A stretch of 22,225 bases of DNA from contig DASTWO010000050.1 of NCBI GenBank assembly GCA_035776675.1, positions 1 to 22,225 of the forward strand, read 5' to 3'. Below, one piece after another: positions 1 to 6,432 of the stretch (position 1 is the first letter of the stretch; each line of letters starts with the position of its first letter). The translations under genes and the position numbers were made by a program. Under the pieces are notes generated by a model that saw nothing but the letters and a program-made list of their open reading frames with translations, made no database searches and was not told the origin of the DNA. The DNA is from DASSOY01 sp035776675 (GTDB lineage Bacteria > Bacillota > Bacilli > Bacillales > DASSOY01).

Positions 1-93
1 TCCGAGGATATGGTCGGACACAAACTCGGTGAATTTGCACCGACTCGTACGTTCCGAGGACACTCGGGTAATGACAAGAAAACATCTCGTTAA
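1..93 (+). CDS. rpsS: 30S ribosomal protein S19, C-terminal part (5' truncated by window edge)
   Basis: The window opens in frame with the last 30 residues of S19, ending in TAA at 91-93. The tail contains GHKLGEFAPTRTFRGHSG, the very conserved S19 C-terminal segment, and ends in a basic DKKTSR. S19 sits in the head of the small subunit and pairs with S13, which is encoded further along at 9093. Its position directly before rplV is the standard S10 operon order. Only the C-terminal third is present, so the start and ribosome binding site cannot be seen. Confidence 0.97.
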   Translation, partial: SEDMVGHKLGEFAPTRTFRGHSGNDKKTSR

Positions 94-114
94 CAAGAGA
101 GGAGGTACAGGCCG

Positions 115-456
115 ATGGAGGCAAAAGCTAGCGCAAAACAAATTCGTATTTCTCCTCGAAAAGCACGTTTAGTCGTAGATCTCATTCGAGGCAAGCAAGT
201 CGGCGAAGCATTTGCGATTTTGAAGAATACGCCGAGGGCAGCTTCTCCGCTTGTCGAAAAGGTATTGAAATCTGCAATTGCCAATGCAGAGCACAACTAT
301 GAAATGGAACCGGATGAGCTGTCTGTTCATCGGATTTATGTGGACGAAGGCGCTACTATGAAACGTTTTCGCCCGCGTGCTATGGGCCGTGCTGGTCGGA
401 TTAACAAACGCACGAGCCATATTACCATCATCGTATCAGATTCAAAGGAGGGATAA
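115..456 (+). CDS. rplV: 50S ribosomal protein L22
   Basis: A 113-residue protein matching L22 over its whole length: N-terminal basic stretch ISPRKARLVVDLIRGK, the central helical part, and the C-terminal hairpin RFRPRAMGRAGRINKRTSH, which in known ribosomes reaches into the peptide exit tunnel. L22 binds 23S rRNA and is a known macrolide-resistance site in that hairpin; nothing unusual is seen there. ATG start with AGGAGG at 101-106, spacing 8. It follows rpsS by 21 nt and is separated from rpsC by 3 nt, so all three are on one transcript. Confidence 0.98.
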   Translation: MEAKASAKQIRISPRKARLVVDLIRGKQVGEAFAILKNTPRAASPLVEKVLKSAIANAEHNYEMEPDELSVHRIYVDEGATMKRFRPRAMGRAGRINKRTSHITIIVSDSKEG

Positions 457-459
457 TGC

Positions 460-1119
460 GTGGGTCAAAAAGTCAATCCCGTAGGATTTCGTATTGGGGT
501 TATCCGTGACTGGGAATCAAAATGGTATGCGGATAAGAACTATGCCGATCTCCTGCATGAAGATATCAAAATCCGAGAATATATTGAAAAAAGACTGAAG
601 GACGCAGCCGTATCTTCCGTAGAAATCGAGCGTGCCGCCAATCGTGTGAACATTACGGTTAAGACAGCGAAGCCAGGAATGGTAATCGGTAAAGGTGGTT
701 CAGAGGTTGAGGCATTGCGCAAAGCCCTTAATCAATTAACTGGCAAGCGTGTGCATGTCAACATCTTTGAAATTAAGCAGGCCGATCTCGATGCCAAACT
801 GGTTGCAGATAACATTGCACGTCAGTTGGAAAATCGTATCGCTTGGCGACGAGCTCAGAAGCAGTCGCTTACACGATCAATGCGTGCCGGCGCAAAGGGG
901 ATTCGTACCCAGGTTGCAGGCCGTTTGGGCGGAGCAGATATTGCTCGCACGGAAGATTACAGTGAGGGAACCGTTCCGCTTCATACGCTTCGCGCGGATA
1001 TCGATTACGGGACGGCAGAAGCGGATACCACTTACGGTAAGCTAGGTGTGAAAGTTTGGATTTACCGTGGGGAAGTCCTTCCAACGAAAGGAACGAACCA
1101 AGAGGAAGGAGGAAAATAA
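460..1119 (+). CDS. rpsC: 30S ribosomal protein S3
   Basis: A 219-residue S3 starting at GTG 460 (MGQKVNPVGFRIG). The Shine-Dalgarno AAAGGAGGG overlaps the end of rplV, which suggests translational coupling. The KH type-2 RNA-binding domain is visible around residues 65-75 with the loop GMVIGKGG, followed by the C-terminal S3 domain with RTEDYSEGTVPLHTLRADIDYG. S3 lies at the mRNA entry channel and helps unwind mRNA. Length is normal for Bacilli. It ends 2 nt before the rplP start. Confidence 0.98.
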   Translation: MGQKVNPVGFRIGVIRDWESKWYADKNYADLLHEDIKIREYIEKRLKDAAVSSVEIERAANRVNITVKTAKPGMVIGKGGSEVEALRKALNQLTGKRVHVNIFEIKQADLDAKLVADNIARQLENRIAWRRAQKQSLTRSMRAGAKGIRTQVAGRLGGADIARTEDYSEGTVPLHTLRADIDYGTAEADTTYGKLGVKVWIYRGEVLPTKGTNQEEGGK

Positions 1120-1121
1120 TT

Positions 1122-1556
1122 ATGTTGATGCCAAAGCGTGTGAAATACCGTAAAGAACATCGCGGTAAGATGAAAGGCCGCGCGAAAGGCGGTACGGAAA
1201 TTGCCTTCGGCCAATATGGCTTACAGTCAATAGATGCTGAATGGATCACGAGCCGTCAGATTGAAGCGGCACGTATTGCGATGACTCGTTATATGAAACG
1301 CGGTGGGAAGGTATGGATCAAGATTTTCCCGCAGAAGCCTTATACAGCAAAGCCTCTTGAAGTTCGAATGGGTTCTGGTAAAGGCGCTCCCGAAGGTTGG
1401 GTAGCTGTTGTGAAACCAGGGAAAATCTTATTTGAAATCGATGGTGTTTCCGAAGAAGTTGCTCGTGAAGCATTGCGTCTGGCTTCTCATAAATTACCGG
1501 TAAGAACGAAGTTTGTACAACGCGAAGAAGTGGGTGGTGAGGCAGATGAAAGCTAA
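1122..1556 (+). CDS. rplP: 50S ribosomal protein L16
   Basis: 144 residues, the usual length, beginning MLMPKRVKYRKEHRGKMKG. The frame is open further upstream to 1056, inside rpsC, but ATG 1122 is chosen because it follows GGAAGGAGG at 1104-1112 and gives the family N-terminus. The conserved MGSGKGAPEGWVAVVKPG segment is present. L16 contacts the A-site tRNA and 5S/23S rRNA and assembles late. The last 11 nt overlap the start of rpmC. Confidence 0.97.
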   Translation: MLMPKRVKYRKEHRGKMKGRAKGGTEIAFGQYGLQSIDAEWITSRQIEAARIAMTRYMKRGGKVWIKIFPQKPYTAKPLEVRMGSGKGAPEGWVAVVKPGKILFEIDGVSEEVAREALRLASHKLPVRTKFVQREEVGGEADES

Positions 1557-1749
1557 TGAAGTTCGTGACTTAACCACTGCCGAAGTCGAACAAAAAGTCA
1601 AATCATTGAAAGAAGAACTTTTCAATCTTCGTTTCCAACTGGCAACAGGTCAATTGGAAAACCCGGCCCGCCTTCGCGAGGTTCGTAAATCGATTGCCCG
1701 CGCAAAAACGGTTTTGCGTGAAAGAGAGCTTGGGATCAAACACAGTTAG
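1546..1749 (+). CDS. rpmC: 50S ribosomal protein L29
   Basis: 67 residues: a short two-helix protein with the family core LKEELFNLRFQLATGQLENP followed by RLREVRKSIARAKTVLRERE. L29 lies at the exit of the peptide tunnel and is part of the docking area for trigger factor and SRP. ATG 1546 gives the family N-terminus MKANEVRDL; the frame is open a little further upstream, but no start there is needed. It overlaps rplP by 11 nt, so its translation is probably coupled to L16. Confidence 0.96.
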   Translation: MKANEVRDLTTAEVEQKVKSLKEELFNLRFQLATGQLENPARLREVRKSIARAKTVLRERELGIKHS

Positions 1750-1766
1750 GAAAGGAGGCCATCTAC

Positions 1767-2030
1767 GTGACTGAACGAAACAAACGTAAAGTCTACGTCG
1801 GCCGCGTTGTTTCCGATAAAATGGATAAAACGATCTCGGTAATGGTGGAGACTTATAAGAAAGATAATCTTTATAAAAAGCGCGTTAAGTATTCAAAGAA
1901 GCTGAAGGCGCACGATGAAAACAACCAGGCGAAGATCGGTGATATCGTCAAAATCATGGAAACACGTCCGCTTTCCAAGGACAAACGTTTCCGTCTCGTC
2001 GAAGTCGTCGAAGAAGCCGTCGTTATCTAG
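1767..2030 (+). CDS. rpsQ: 30S ribosomal protein S17
   Basis: 87 residues starting at GTG 1767 behind AAAGGAGG at 1751-1758. The OB-fold is recognisable from KVYVGRVVSDKMDKTISV and the conserved HDENNQAKIGDIVKIMETRPLS. S17 is a primary 16S rRNA binder in the 5' domain. It is the last gene of the S10 part; rplN follows after 21 nt with no visible terminator, so transcription runs on into the spc cluster. Confidence 0.97.
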   Translation: MTERNKRKVYVGRVVSDKMDKTISVMVETYKKDNLYKKRVKYSKKLKAHDENNQAKIGDIVKIMETRPLSKDKRFRLVEVVEEAVVI

Positions 2031-2051
2031 TTTCGAAGGGAGGTACGACTT

Positions 2052-2420
2052 GTGATACAGCAGGAAACCCGTTTAAAAGTAGCTGACAATTCCGGAGCTC
2101 GCGAAGTTCTTTGTGTGAAAGTATTGGGAGGATCCGGCCGAAAGACAGCCCACGTTGGCGATATGATCGTCTGCACGGTCAAAAATGCTACACCAGGGGG
2201 CGTTGTCAAAAAGGGTGAAGTTGTGAAAGCTGTTGTTGTTCGTTCAAAGAGTGGCGGACGTCGTACAGACGGTTCTTATATCCGTTTTGACGAAAACGCA
2301 GCGGTTATTGTTCGGGATGACAAAAGCCCGCGCGGAACCCGTATTTTCGGTCCGGTTGCCCGCGAACTTCGTGAAAAGGAATTTATGAAAATTGTTTCAC
2401 TTGCTCCCGAAGTGTTATAA
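2052..2420 (+). CDS. rplN: 50S ribosomal protein L14
   Basis: 122 residues, the normal L14 length, with start GTG 2052 behind GGGAGG at 2038-2043. Family signatures include MIQQETRLKVADNSGAREV and the C-terminal GTRIFGPVARELRE. L14 sits at the subunit interface beside L19 and takes part in bridges B5 and B8. It is the first gene of the spc cluster. Confidence 0.98.
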   Translation: MIQQETRLKVADNSGAREVLCVKVLGGSGRKTAHVGDMIVCTVKNATPGGVVKKGEVVKAVVVRSKSGGRRTDGSYIRFDENAAVIVRDDKSPRGTRIFGPVARELREKEFMKIVSLAPEVL

Positions 2421-2441
2421 AGTGAAGGAGGTGCACGGACC

Positions 2442-2750
2442 TTGCATGTGAAAAAAGGTGACAAAATCCAGGTCATCAGCGGCAAAGACAAAGGAAAACA
2501 AGGTGTTATTCTCCAGGCATTGCCGAAACAAGACCGTGTAATTGTCGAAGGAATTAACATCGTCAAGAAACACGCGAAACCGTCGCAGGCCAATCCTCAA
2601 GGCGGTATTATTGATCAAGAAGCACCGATTCACGTTTCCAATGTTATGCCGCTTGATCCGAAATCAAACGAACCGACTCGTGTCGGATATCAGATAGAGA
2701 ACGGAAAGAAAGTGCGTATTGCCAAAAAGTCCGGACAGAAATTGGACTAG
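2442..2750 (+). CDS. rplX: 50S ribosomal protein L24
   Basis: 102 residues beginning MHVKKGDKIQVISGKDKGKQG, a KOW motif typical of L24. The start is TTG 2442, supported by AAGGAGG at 2425-2431 and by the family N-terminus. L24 starts 50S assembly by binding the 5' domain of 23S rRNA. Nothing unusual apart from the TTG start. Confidence 0.96.
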   Translation: MHVKKGDKIQVISGKDKGKQGVILQALPKQDRVIVEGINIVKKHAKPSQANPQGGIIDQEAPIHVSNVMPLDPKSNEPTRVGYQIENGKKVRIAKKSGQKLD

Positions 2751-2770
2751 AGAAAGGAGGTTCACCCTGA

Positions 2771-3310
2771 ATGAATCGTCTGCAAGAATACTATAAAGAA
2801 GAAGTAGTCCCTGCGCTGATGGGAAAGTTCAATTATGATTCGGTGATGAGGGTTCCGAAAATCGATAAGGTTGTCATCAACATGGGTGTTGGTGAAGCAG
2901 TGCAAAATGCCAAGTCGCTCGATGATGCGGTTGAAGAACTTACCGTTATTTCCGGACAAAAACCGGTTGTCACAAAAGCGAAGAAATCAATTGCCGGCTT
3001 TAAATTGCGTGAAGGCAACCCGATAGGTGCCAAAGTCACCATTCGCGGTGAACGGATGTATGATTTCCTCGATAAGCTGATCGCCGTCTCCTTGCCGCGT
3101 GTTCGTGACTTTCGCGGTGTGTCGAACAAAGCTTTTGACGGACGTGGAAATTATACACTCGGCATACGTGAACAGCTGATTTTTCCGGAAGTCGAATATG
3201 ATAAGGTCAACAAAGTTCGAGGGATGGACATTGTTCTTGTCACAACGGCAAACACAGACGAAGAAGCATCTGAGCTTCTCTCGCAACTTGGGATGCCATT
3301 CCGGAAGTAA
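2771..3310 (+). CDS. rplE: 50S ribosomal protein L5
   Basis: 179 residues, the usual length, starting at ATG 2771 behind AAAGGAGG at 2754-2761. Diagnostic segments are KVVINMGVGEA, QKPVVTKAKKSIAGFKLREG and the C-terminal ANTDEEASELLSQLGMPF. L5 binds loop C/helix III of 5S rRNA and with L18 (4681) forms the 5S particle of the central protuberance; it also contacts S13 in bridge B1b. Confidence 0.98.
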   Translation: MNRLQEYYKEEVVPALMGKFNYDSVMRVPKIDKVVINMGVGEAVQNAKSLDDAVEELTVISGQKPVVTKAKKSIAGFKLREGNPIGAKVTIRGERMYDFLDKLIAVSLPRVRDFRGVSNKAFDGRGNYTLGIREQLIFPEVEYDKVNKVRGMDIVLVTTANTDEEASELLSQLGMPFRK

Positions 3311-3313
3311 CCC

Positions 3314-3347
3314 GAAGGTTTCAACAGGATTCTAATTTCCAACCTTC
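3314..3347 (+). promoter_or_regulatory. Stem-loop directly before the rpsN ribosome binding site
   Basis: GAAGGTT (3314-3320) and AACCTTC (3341-3347) form a perfect 7-bp stem with a 20-nt loop in the rplE-rpsN spacer. The next bases are the Shine-Dalgarno AAAGGAGG at 3348-3355. There is no U-run, so it is not a terminator. It may shield the mRNA end after processing or influence rpsN initiation; function is inferred only. Confidence 0.45.
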
Positions 3348-3362
3348 AAAGGAGGTAGAACG

Positions 3363-3548
3363 TTGGCGAAGAAATCAATGATTGCAAAACAAAAGCGACA
3401 GAAGAAGTTCAAAGTTCGTGAATATACACGCTGTCAACGATGCGGTCGCCCGCATTCGGTTTTGCGCAAATTCGGATTGTGCCGGATTTGTTTCCGTGAA
3501 CTTGCTTACAAAGGACAAATTCCCGGCGTGAAAAAAGCCAGCTGGTAA
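3363..3548 (+). CDS. rpsN: 30S ribosomal protein S14, zinc-binding short form
   Basis: 61 residues, the short S14 type (S14Z) with a zinc ribbon: Cys24, Cys27, Cys40 and Cys43 in the pattern CxxC-x12-CxxC. The start is TTG 3363, giving MAKKSMIAKQ, with AAAGGAGG 7 nt upstream. S14 assembles late into the 30S head. Many Bacilli also carry a zinc-free paralogue elsewhere that is induced under zinc shortage; none is in this window. Confidence 0.97.
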   Translation: MAKKSMIAKQKRQKKFKVREYTRCQRCGRPHSVLRKFGLCRICFRELAYKGQIPGVKKASW

Positions 3549-3569
3549 AGGGAAGGGAGGTAACTTGTA

Positions 3570-3968
3570 ATGGTGATGACAGATCCTATTGCAGACATGC
3601 TTACACGTATTCGTAATGCCAACATGGTACGTCACGAATCTCTAGAGGTACCAGCTTCGAATATCAAACGTGAAATTGCGGAGATCCTCAAACAAGAAGG
3701 ATTCATCCGTGGTGTTGAATATATTGATGACAGCAAGCAGGGAATCATCCGTGTTTTCCTGAAGTACGGTCCGAAAGAAGAACGTGTTATTACCGGACTG
3801 AAAAGAATAAGCAAACCAGGTTTGCGCGTATATGCCAAATCTCAGGAAATCCCTAAAGTGTTAGGCGGTCTTGGAATCGCAATCGTTTCAACATCGAAAG
3901 GATTGTTAACAGACAGGGATGCCCGCAAACAACAAATCGGCGGGGAAGTCTTGGCGTACGTATGGTAG
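3570..3968 (+). CDS. rpsH: 30S ribosomal protein S8
   Basis: 132 residues beginning MVMTDPIADMLTRIRNAN and ending QIGGEVLAYVW, both standard for S8. ATG 3570 follows AAGGGAGG at 3553-3560. S8 is a primary 16S rRNA binder in the central domain. In E. coli it is the translational repressor of the spc operon; whether that holds here cannot be told from this sequence. Confidence 0.98.
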   Translation: MVMTDPIADMLTRIRNANMVRHESLEVPASNIKREIAEILKQEGFIRGVEYIDDSKQGIIRVFLKYGPKEERVITGLKRISKPGLRVYAKSQEIPKVLGGLGIAIVSTSKGLLTDRDARKQQIGGEVLAYVW

Positions 3969-3995
3969 AAATTTAGCGAAACGGAGGTGCCACAA

Positions 3996-4532
3996 ATGTC
4001 TCGAATCGGTAAAAGAGCCCTTCAAGTTCCGGATGATGTTACAGTAAACATCAACAACAATGTCGTGAGTGTCAAAGGACCGAAAGGTGAAATGACCCGC
4101 GAATTTGATCCGGATATGAAAGTCAATATGGAAGAGAACGTCATCACCGTGGAACGCCCGACTGAAAGTAAAAGGCACCGTTCACTTCACGGTACGACGA
4201 ACAGCTTGATCGGCAATATGATTGAAGGCGTAACAAGCGGTTATCAGAAAGGCCTGCAGTTGGTAGGCGTAGGGTACCGTGCCAATAAACAAGGGGATAA
4301 GCTTGTATTGAACGTAGGTTATTCCCATCCGGTGGAAATCAAAGCCGAAGAAGGCATTGACATTGAAGTGCCGGAGAACACTCGCATCATTGTAAAAGGC
4401 ATTGATAAGGAACGTGTCGGCGCGGTTGCTGCCAATATTCGTTCGGTTCGTACTCCTGAGCCGTATAAGGGCAAAGGAATCCGTTATGAAAATGAACGCG
4501 TTCTCCGTAAAGAAGGAAAAACAGGTAAATAG
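3996..4532 (+). CDS. rplF: 50S ribosomal protein L6
   Basis: 178 residues. ATG 3996 is chosen over the upstream in-frame 3987 because it gives the family N-terminus MSRIGKRALQVP and sits 7 nt after ACGGAGG. Two tandem L6 repeats are seen, with VKGPKGEMTREF in the first and the C-terminal signature PEPYKGKGIRYENE. L6 binds helix 97 and lies near the sarcin-ricin loop and factor-binding site. The gene is followed by an unusually long 148-nt spacer before rplR. Confidence 0.97.
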   Translation: MSRIGKRALQVPDDVTVNINNNVVSVKGPKGEMTREFDPDMKVNMEENVITVERPTESKRHRSLHGTTNSLIGNMIEGVTSGYQKGLQLVGVGYRANKQGDKLVLNVGYSHPVEIKAEEGIDIEVPENTRIIVKGIDKERVGAVAANIRSVRTPEPYKGKGIRYENERVLRKEGKTGK

Positions 4533-4680
4533 GTAACATCCGCCGAAAGGAGTGCTCTAGTATCGCATCTTGAGTAAGCGGCGCTGCGACCAAGCCGGGA
4601 ACACCACTTCTCCGAACTGGCTTTGGGCGCGGGAGTATTTAATGACCCTGTTAAGAAGTTTCAGGAGGGAGTGACAGATA
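4533..4680 (+). promoter_or_regulatory. Long structured spacer before rplR
   Basis: rplF and rplR are usually about 30 nt apart in Bacilli; here the gap is 148 nt. It contains an orphan Shine-Dalgarno (AAAGGAG, 4546-4552), then a GC-rich segment with GCGC (4581-4584) and CCAAGCC (4590-4596) facing GGCTTTGG (4619-4626) and GCGC (4627-4630), then the real rplR Shine-Dalgarno AGGAGGG (4663-4669). The loop holds CTTCTCCGAACTGG, which resembles the loop C side of 5S rRNA. ACTTCT (4606-4611) could instead pair with AGAAGT (4654-4659), giving two exclusive folds. No promoter with good hexamers was seen. A cis-regulatory role for L18 is inference. Confidence 0.4.
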
Positions 4681-5043
4681 GTGATCACGAAAACGGATAA
4701 GAACAGCACTCGCAAAAAGCGTCATAAACATGTGCGCCGTTCCGTTCATGGAACCACTGAACGTCCGCGGTTGAATGTCTTTCGTTCATCGAAACACATT
4801 TACGCCCAGTTAATCGATGACAATCAACAAACCACATTAGCCTCGGCGTCTACTCTCGATAAAGGCGAAAGCTTCGAGAACGGTGGAAATGTAGAGGCTG
4901 CCAAGCAAATCGGTAAATTGATTGCTGAACGAGGGCTAGAGAAAGGTGTAAATACGGTCGTGTTTGATCGCGGCGGTTATTTGTATCACGGACGGGTGAA
5001 GGCTCTCGCGGATGCTGCACGTGAAGCAGGACTTGAATTTTAA
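4681..5043 (+). CDS. rplR: 50S ribosomal protein L18
   Basis: 120 residues starting at GTG 4681 behind AGGAGGG at 4663-4669. Conserved parts are the basic RKKRHKHVRRSVHGTTERPRL, the core RSSKHIYAQLIDD and the C-terminal VVFDRGGYLYHGRVKALADAARE. L18 binds 5S rRNA and brings it into the large subunit with L5. It follows the unusual 148-nt spacer and precedes rpsE by 20 nt. Confidence 0.97.
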   Translation: MITKTDKNSTRKKRHKHVRRSVHGTTERPRLNVFRSSKHIYAQLIDDNQQTTLASASTLDKGESFENGGNVEAAKQIGKLIAERGLEKGVNTVVFDRGGYLYHGRVKALADAAREAGLEF

Positions 5044-5063
5044 TCAACGAAGGAGGGAACTTG

Positions 5064-5564
5064 ATGCAACGAAATGATTCGAACAAATCGGAGTTTGAAG
5101 AACGTGTCGTTTCGATTAACCGTGTTGCAAAAGTAGTGAAAGGCGGACGTCGTTTCCGTTTTGCTGCATTGGTTGTTGTCGGAGACAAAAACGGCCGTGT
5201 CGGCTTTGGAACCGGAAAAGCACAAGAGGTGCCGGAAGCGATTCGCAAGGGTGTTGAAAATGCGAAGAAGGATTTGTTTACAGTCCCGCTCGTTGGTTCA
5301 ACCATCCCGCACCAAATTACCGGAAGGTACGGTGCAGGAAGTGTTCTTCTGAAACCGGCTTCCGAAGGTACTGGTGTTATTGCCGGTGGACCGGTTCGTG
5401 CTGTGCTTGAATTGGCCGGAGTCGGAGATATTCTTTCGAAATCGCTTGGCTCCAACAATCCGATTAATATGGTTCGCGCAACGGTGAACGGCCTGCAAAG
5501 CATGAAGCGGGCAGAAGATGTCGCCAAATTACGCGGAAAAACAGTTGAAGAGATCTTAGGCTAA
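5064..5564 (+). CDS. rpsE: 30S ribosomal protein S5
   Basis: 166 residues, usual for Bacilli. ATG 5064 is preferred over TTG 5061 because it is 7 nt from GGAGG. The double-stranded-RNA-binding-like N-terminal domain (RVVSINRVAKVVKGGRRFRF, GFGTGKAQEVPEAIRKG) and the C-terminal domain (GVIAGGPVRAVLELAGV, LGSNNPINMVRAT) are intact. S5 lines the mRNA entry site and affects fidelity; spectinomycin-resistance mutations map to its N-terminal loop. It is followed by a 108-nt structured spacer before rpmD. Confidence 0.98.
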   Translation: MQRNDSNKSEFEERVVSINRVAKVVKGGRRFRFAALVVVGDKNGRVGFGTGKAQEVPEAIRKGVENAKKDLFTVPLVGSTIPHQITGRYGAGSVLLKPASEGTGVIAGGPVRAVLELAGVGDILSKSLGSNNPINMVRATVNGLQSMKRAEDVAKLRGKTVEEILG

Positions 5565-5590
5565 CAGATCCTCAACTTTATAGATATGAT

Positions 5591-5648
5591 GCACCGTCGA
5601 ATGATACACCAATGATTGCTGCTCCAGGAAACAAATTCGACGTTGTGC
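5591..5648 (+). promoter_or_regulatory. Strong stem-loop in the rpsE-rpmD spacer
   Basis: GCAC (5591-5594) plus CGTCGAAT (5595-5602) pair with ATTCGACG (5635-5642) plus GTGC (5645-5648): 12 base pairs broken only by a two-base TT bulge (5643-5644), enclosing a 32-nt loop. The spacer is 108 nt where about 10-30 nt is usual. No U-run follows, so it is not a terminator. The rpmD Shine-Dalgarno AAGGAGGG is 10 nt further on. Role unknown: mRNA processing, stability or ribosomal protein feedback are possible. Confidence 0.5.
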
Positions 5649-5672
5649 GGTTATAATGAAGGAGGGAATGAG

Positions 5673-5861
5673 ATGGCGAACAAATTGGAAGTTACCCTCA
5701 CGCGAAGCGTTATCGGGCGTCCGAAAGATCAACGCGCTACGGTTAAGACGCTCGGCTTACGCAAGATACGCCAACAAGTCGTTCATGAGGACACCCCAGC
5801 CATTCGCGGAATGGTCAACAAGGTATCTCATCTTGTGGCGGTGAAAGAAATAACAGGTTAA
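5673..5861 (+). CDS. rpmD: 50S ribosomal protein L30
   Basis: 62 residues: MANKLEVTLTRSVIGRPKDQ, then LGLRKIRQQVVHEDTPAIRGMVNKV, the typical short bacterial L30. The frame is open upstream to 5616, but ATG 5673 follows AAGGAGGG at 5659-5666 and gives the known N-terminus. L30 binds 23S rRNA domain II. rplO starts 13 nt after its stop. Confidence 0.96.
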   Translation: MANKLEVTLTRSVIGRPKDQRATVKTLGLRKIRQQVVHEDTPAIRGMVNKVSHLVAVKEITG

Positions 5862-5874
5862 GGAGGTGCCGGCT

Positions 5875-6432
5875 ATGAAATTGCATGAATTGCATCCTGC
5901 TGAAGGATCAAGGAAGAATCGCAAACGTGTCGGACGCGGACCTGGGTCCGGAAGTGGAAAAACATCGGGACGTGGGCAAAAAGGGCAAAATTCGCGTTCT
6001 GGCGGAGGCGTCCGTCCGGGATTTGAAGGCGGGCAAATGCCATTGATCAAGCGGTTGCCGAAACGCGGGTTCAAAAACCCGACGAGAAAGGAATACGCCA
6101 CGGTAAACATCGAGGCGTTGAATCGCTTTGAAGAAGGAACGGAAGTTACTCCTGAATTGTTGGTGGAGACTCGCCTTGTCAGGAAGGAACAGGACGGAAT
6201 TAAAGTGCTTGGTAATGGAGAGCTGAACGTATCTCTTAAGGTCAAAGCCCACAAATTCTCTGCTTCTGCAAAACAGGCAATTGAAGGTGCGGGCGGAAAT
6301 GCCGAGGTGATTCAATGTTCCGGACAATCTCCAACATTTTTCGAGTGGCGGACCTTCGTCGTAAGGTCATTTATACACTTTTGGCGCTCATTGTTTTCCG
6401 GATTGGTAGTTTTATTCCGGTTCCCGGCGTGA
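5875..6432 (+). CDS. rplO: 50S ribosomal protein L15 with 39-residue C-terminal read-on into secY
   Basis: L15 is recognisable from MKLHELHPAEGSRKNRKRVGRGPGSGSGKTSGRGQKG through the C-terminal AIEGAGGNAEVI; I keep these as separate signature parts of one 146-residue protein, the normal length. ATG 5875 lies 6 nt after AAGGAGG. The family normally stops right after EVI. Here that codon is CAA (6313-6315) rather than TAA, and its last A is the A of the secY start ATG, so the frame continues to TGA at 6430-6432. The added 39 residues are read from secY DNA in a different frame and look unselected (rich in F, W and V). Either a real T-to-C stop loss or a base-call error. L15 is an early-middle 50S assembly protein. 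Confidence 0.92.
   Translation: MKLHELHPAEGSRKNRKRVGRGPGSGSGKTSGRGQKGQNSRSGGGVRPGFEGGQMPLIKRLPKRGFKNPTRKEYATVNIEALNRFEEGTEVTPELLVETRLVRKEQDGIKVLGNGELNVSLKVKAHKFSASAKQAIEGAGGNAEVIQCSGQSPTFFEWRTFVVRSFIHFWRSLFSGLVVLFRFPA

Noticed and set aside
4533..4680. Insertion element as the origin of the rplF-rplR insert
   Set aside because: No terminal inverted repeats, no transposase and only a weak flanking similarity (GAGTG...TAGT).
4850..5527. Reverse-strand open frame of 225 codons
   Set aside because: It lies over rplR and rpsE, which are certain genes, has no ribosome site and an unstructured composition.
5652..5657. Perfect TATAAT before rpmD as a promoter
   Set aside because: No -35-like hexamer at 15-18 bp and no extended -10; it overlaps the start of the ribosome site region.
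5616..5672. Longer N-terminus for L30 or a leader peptide
   Set aside because: The codons overlap the stem-loop, and the strong Shine-Dalgarno and family N-terminus fix the start at 5673.
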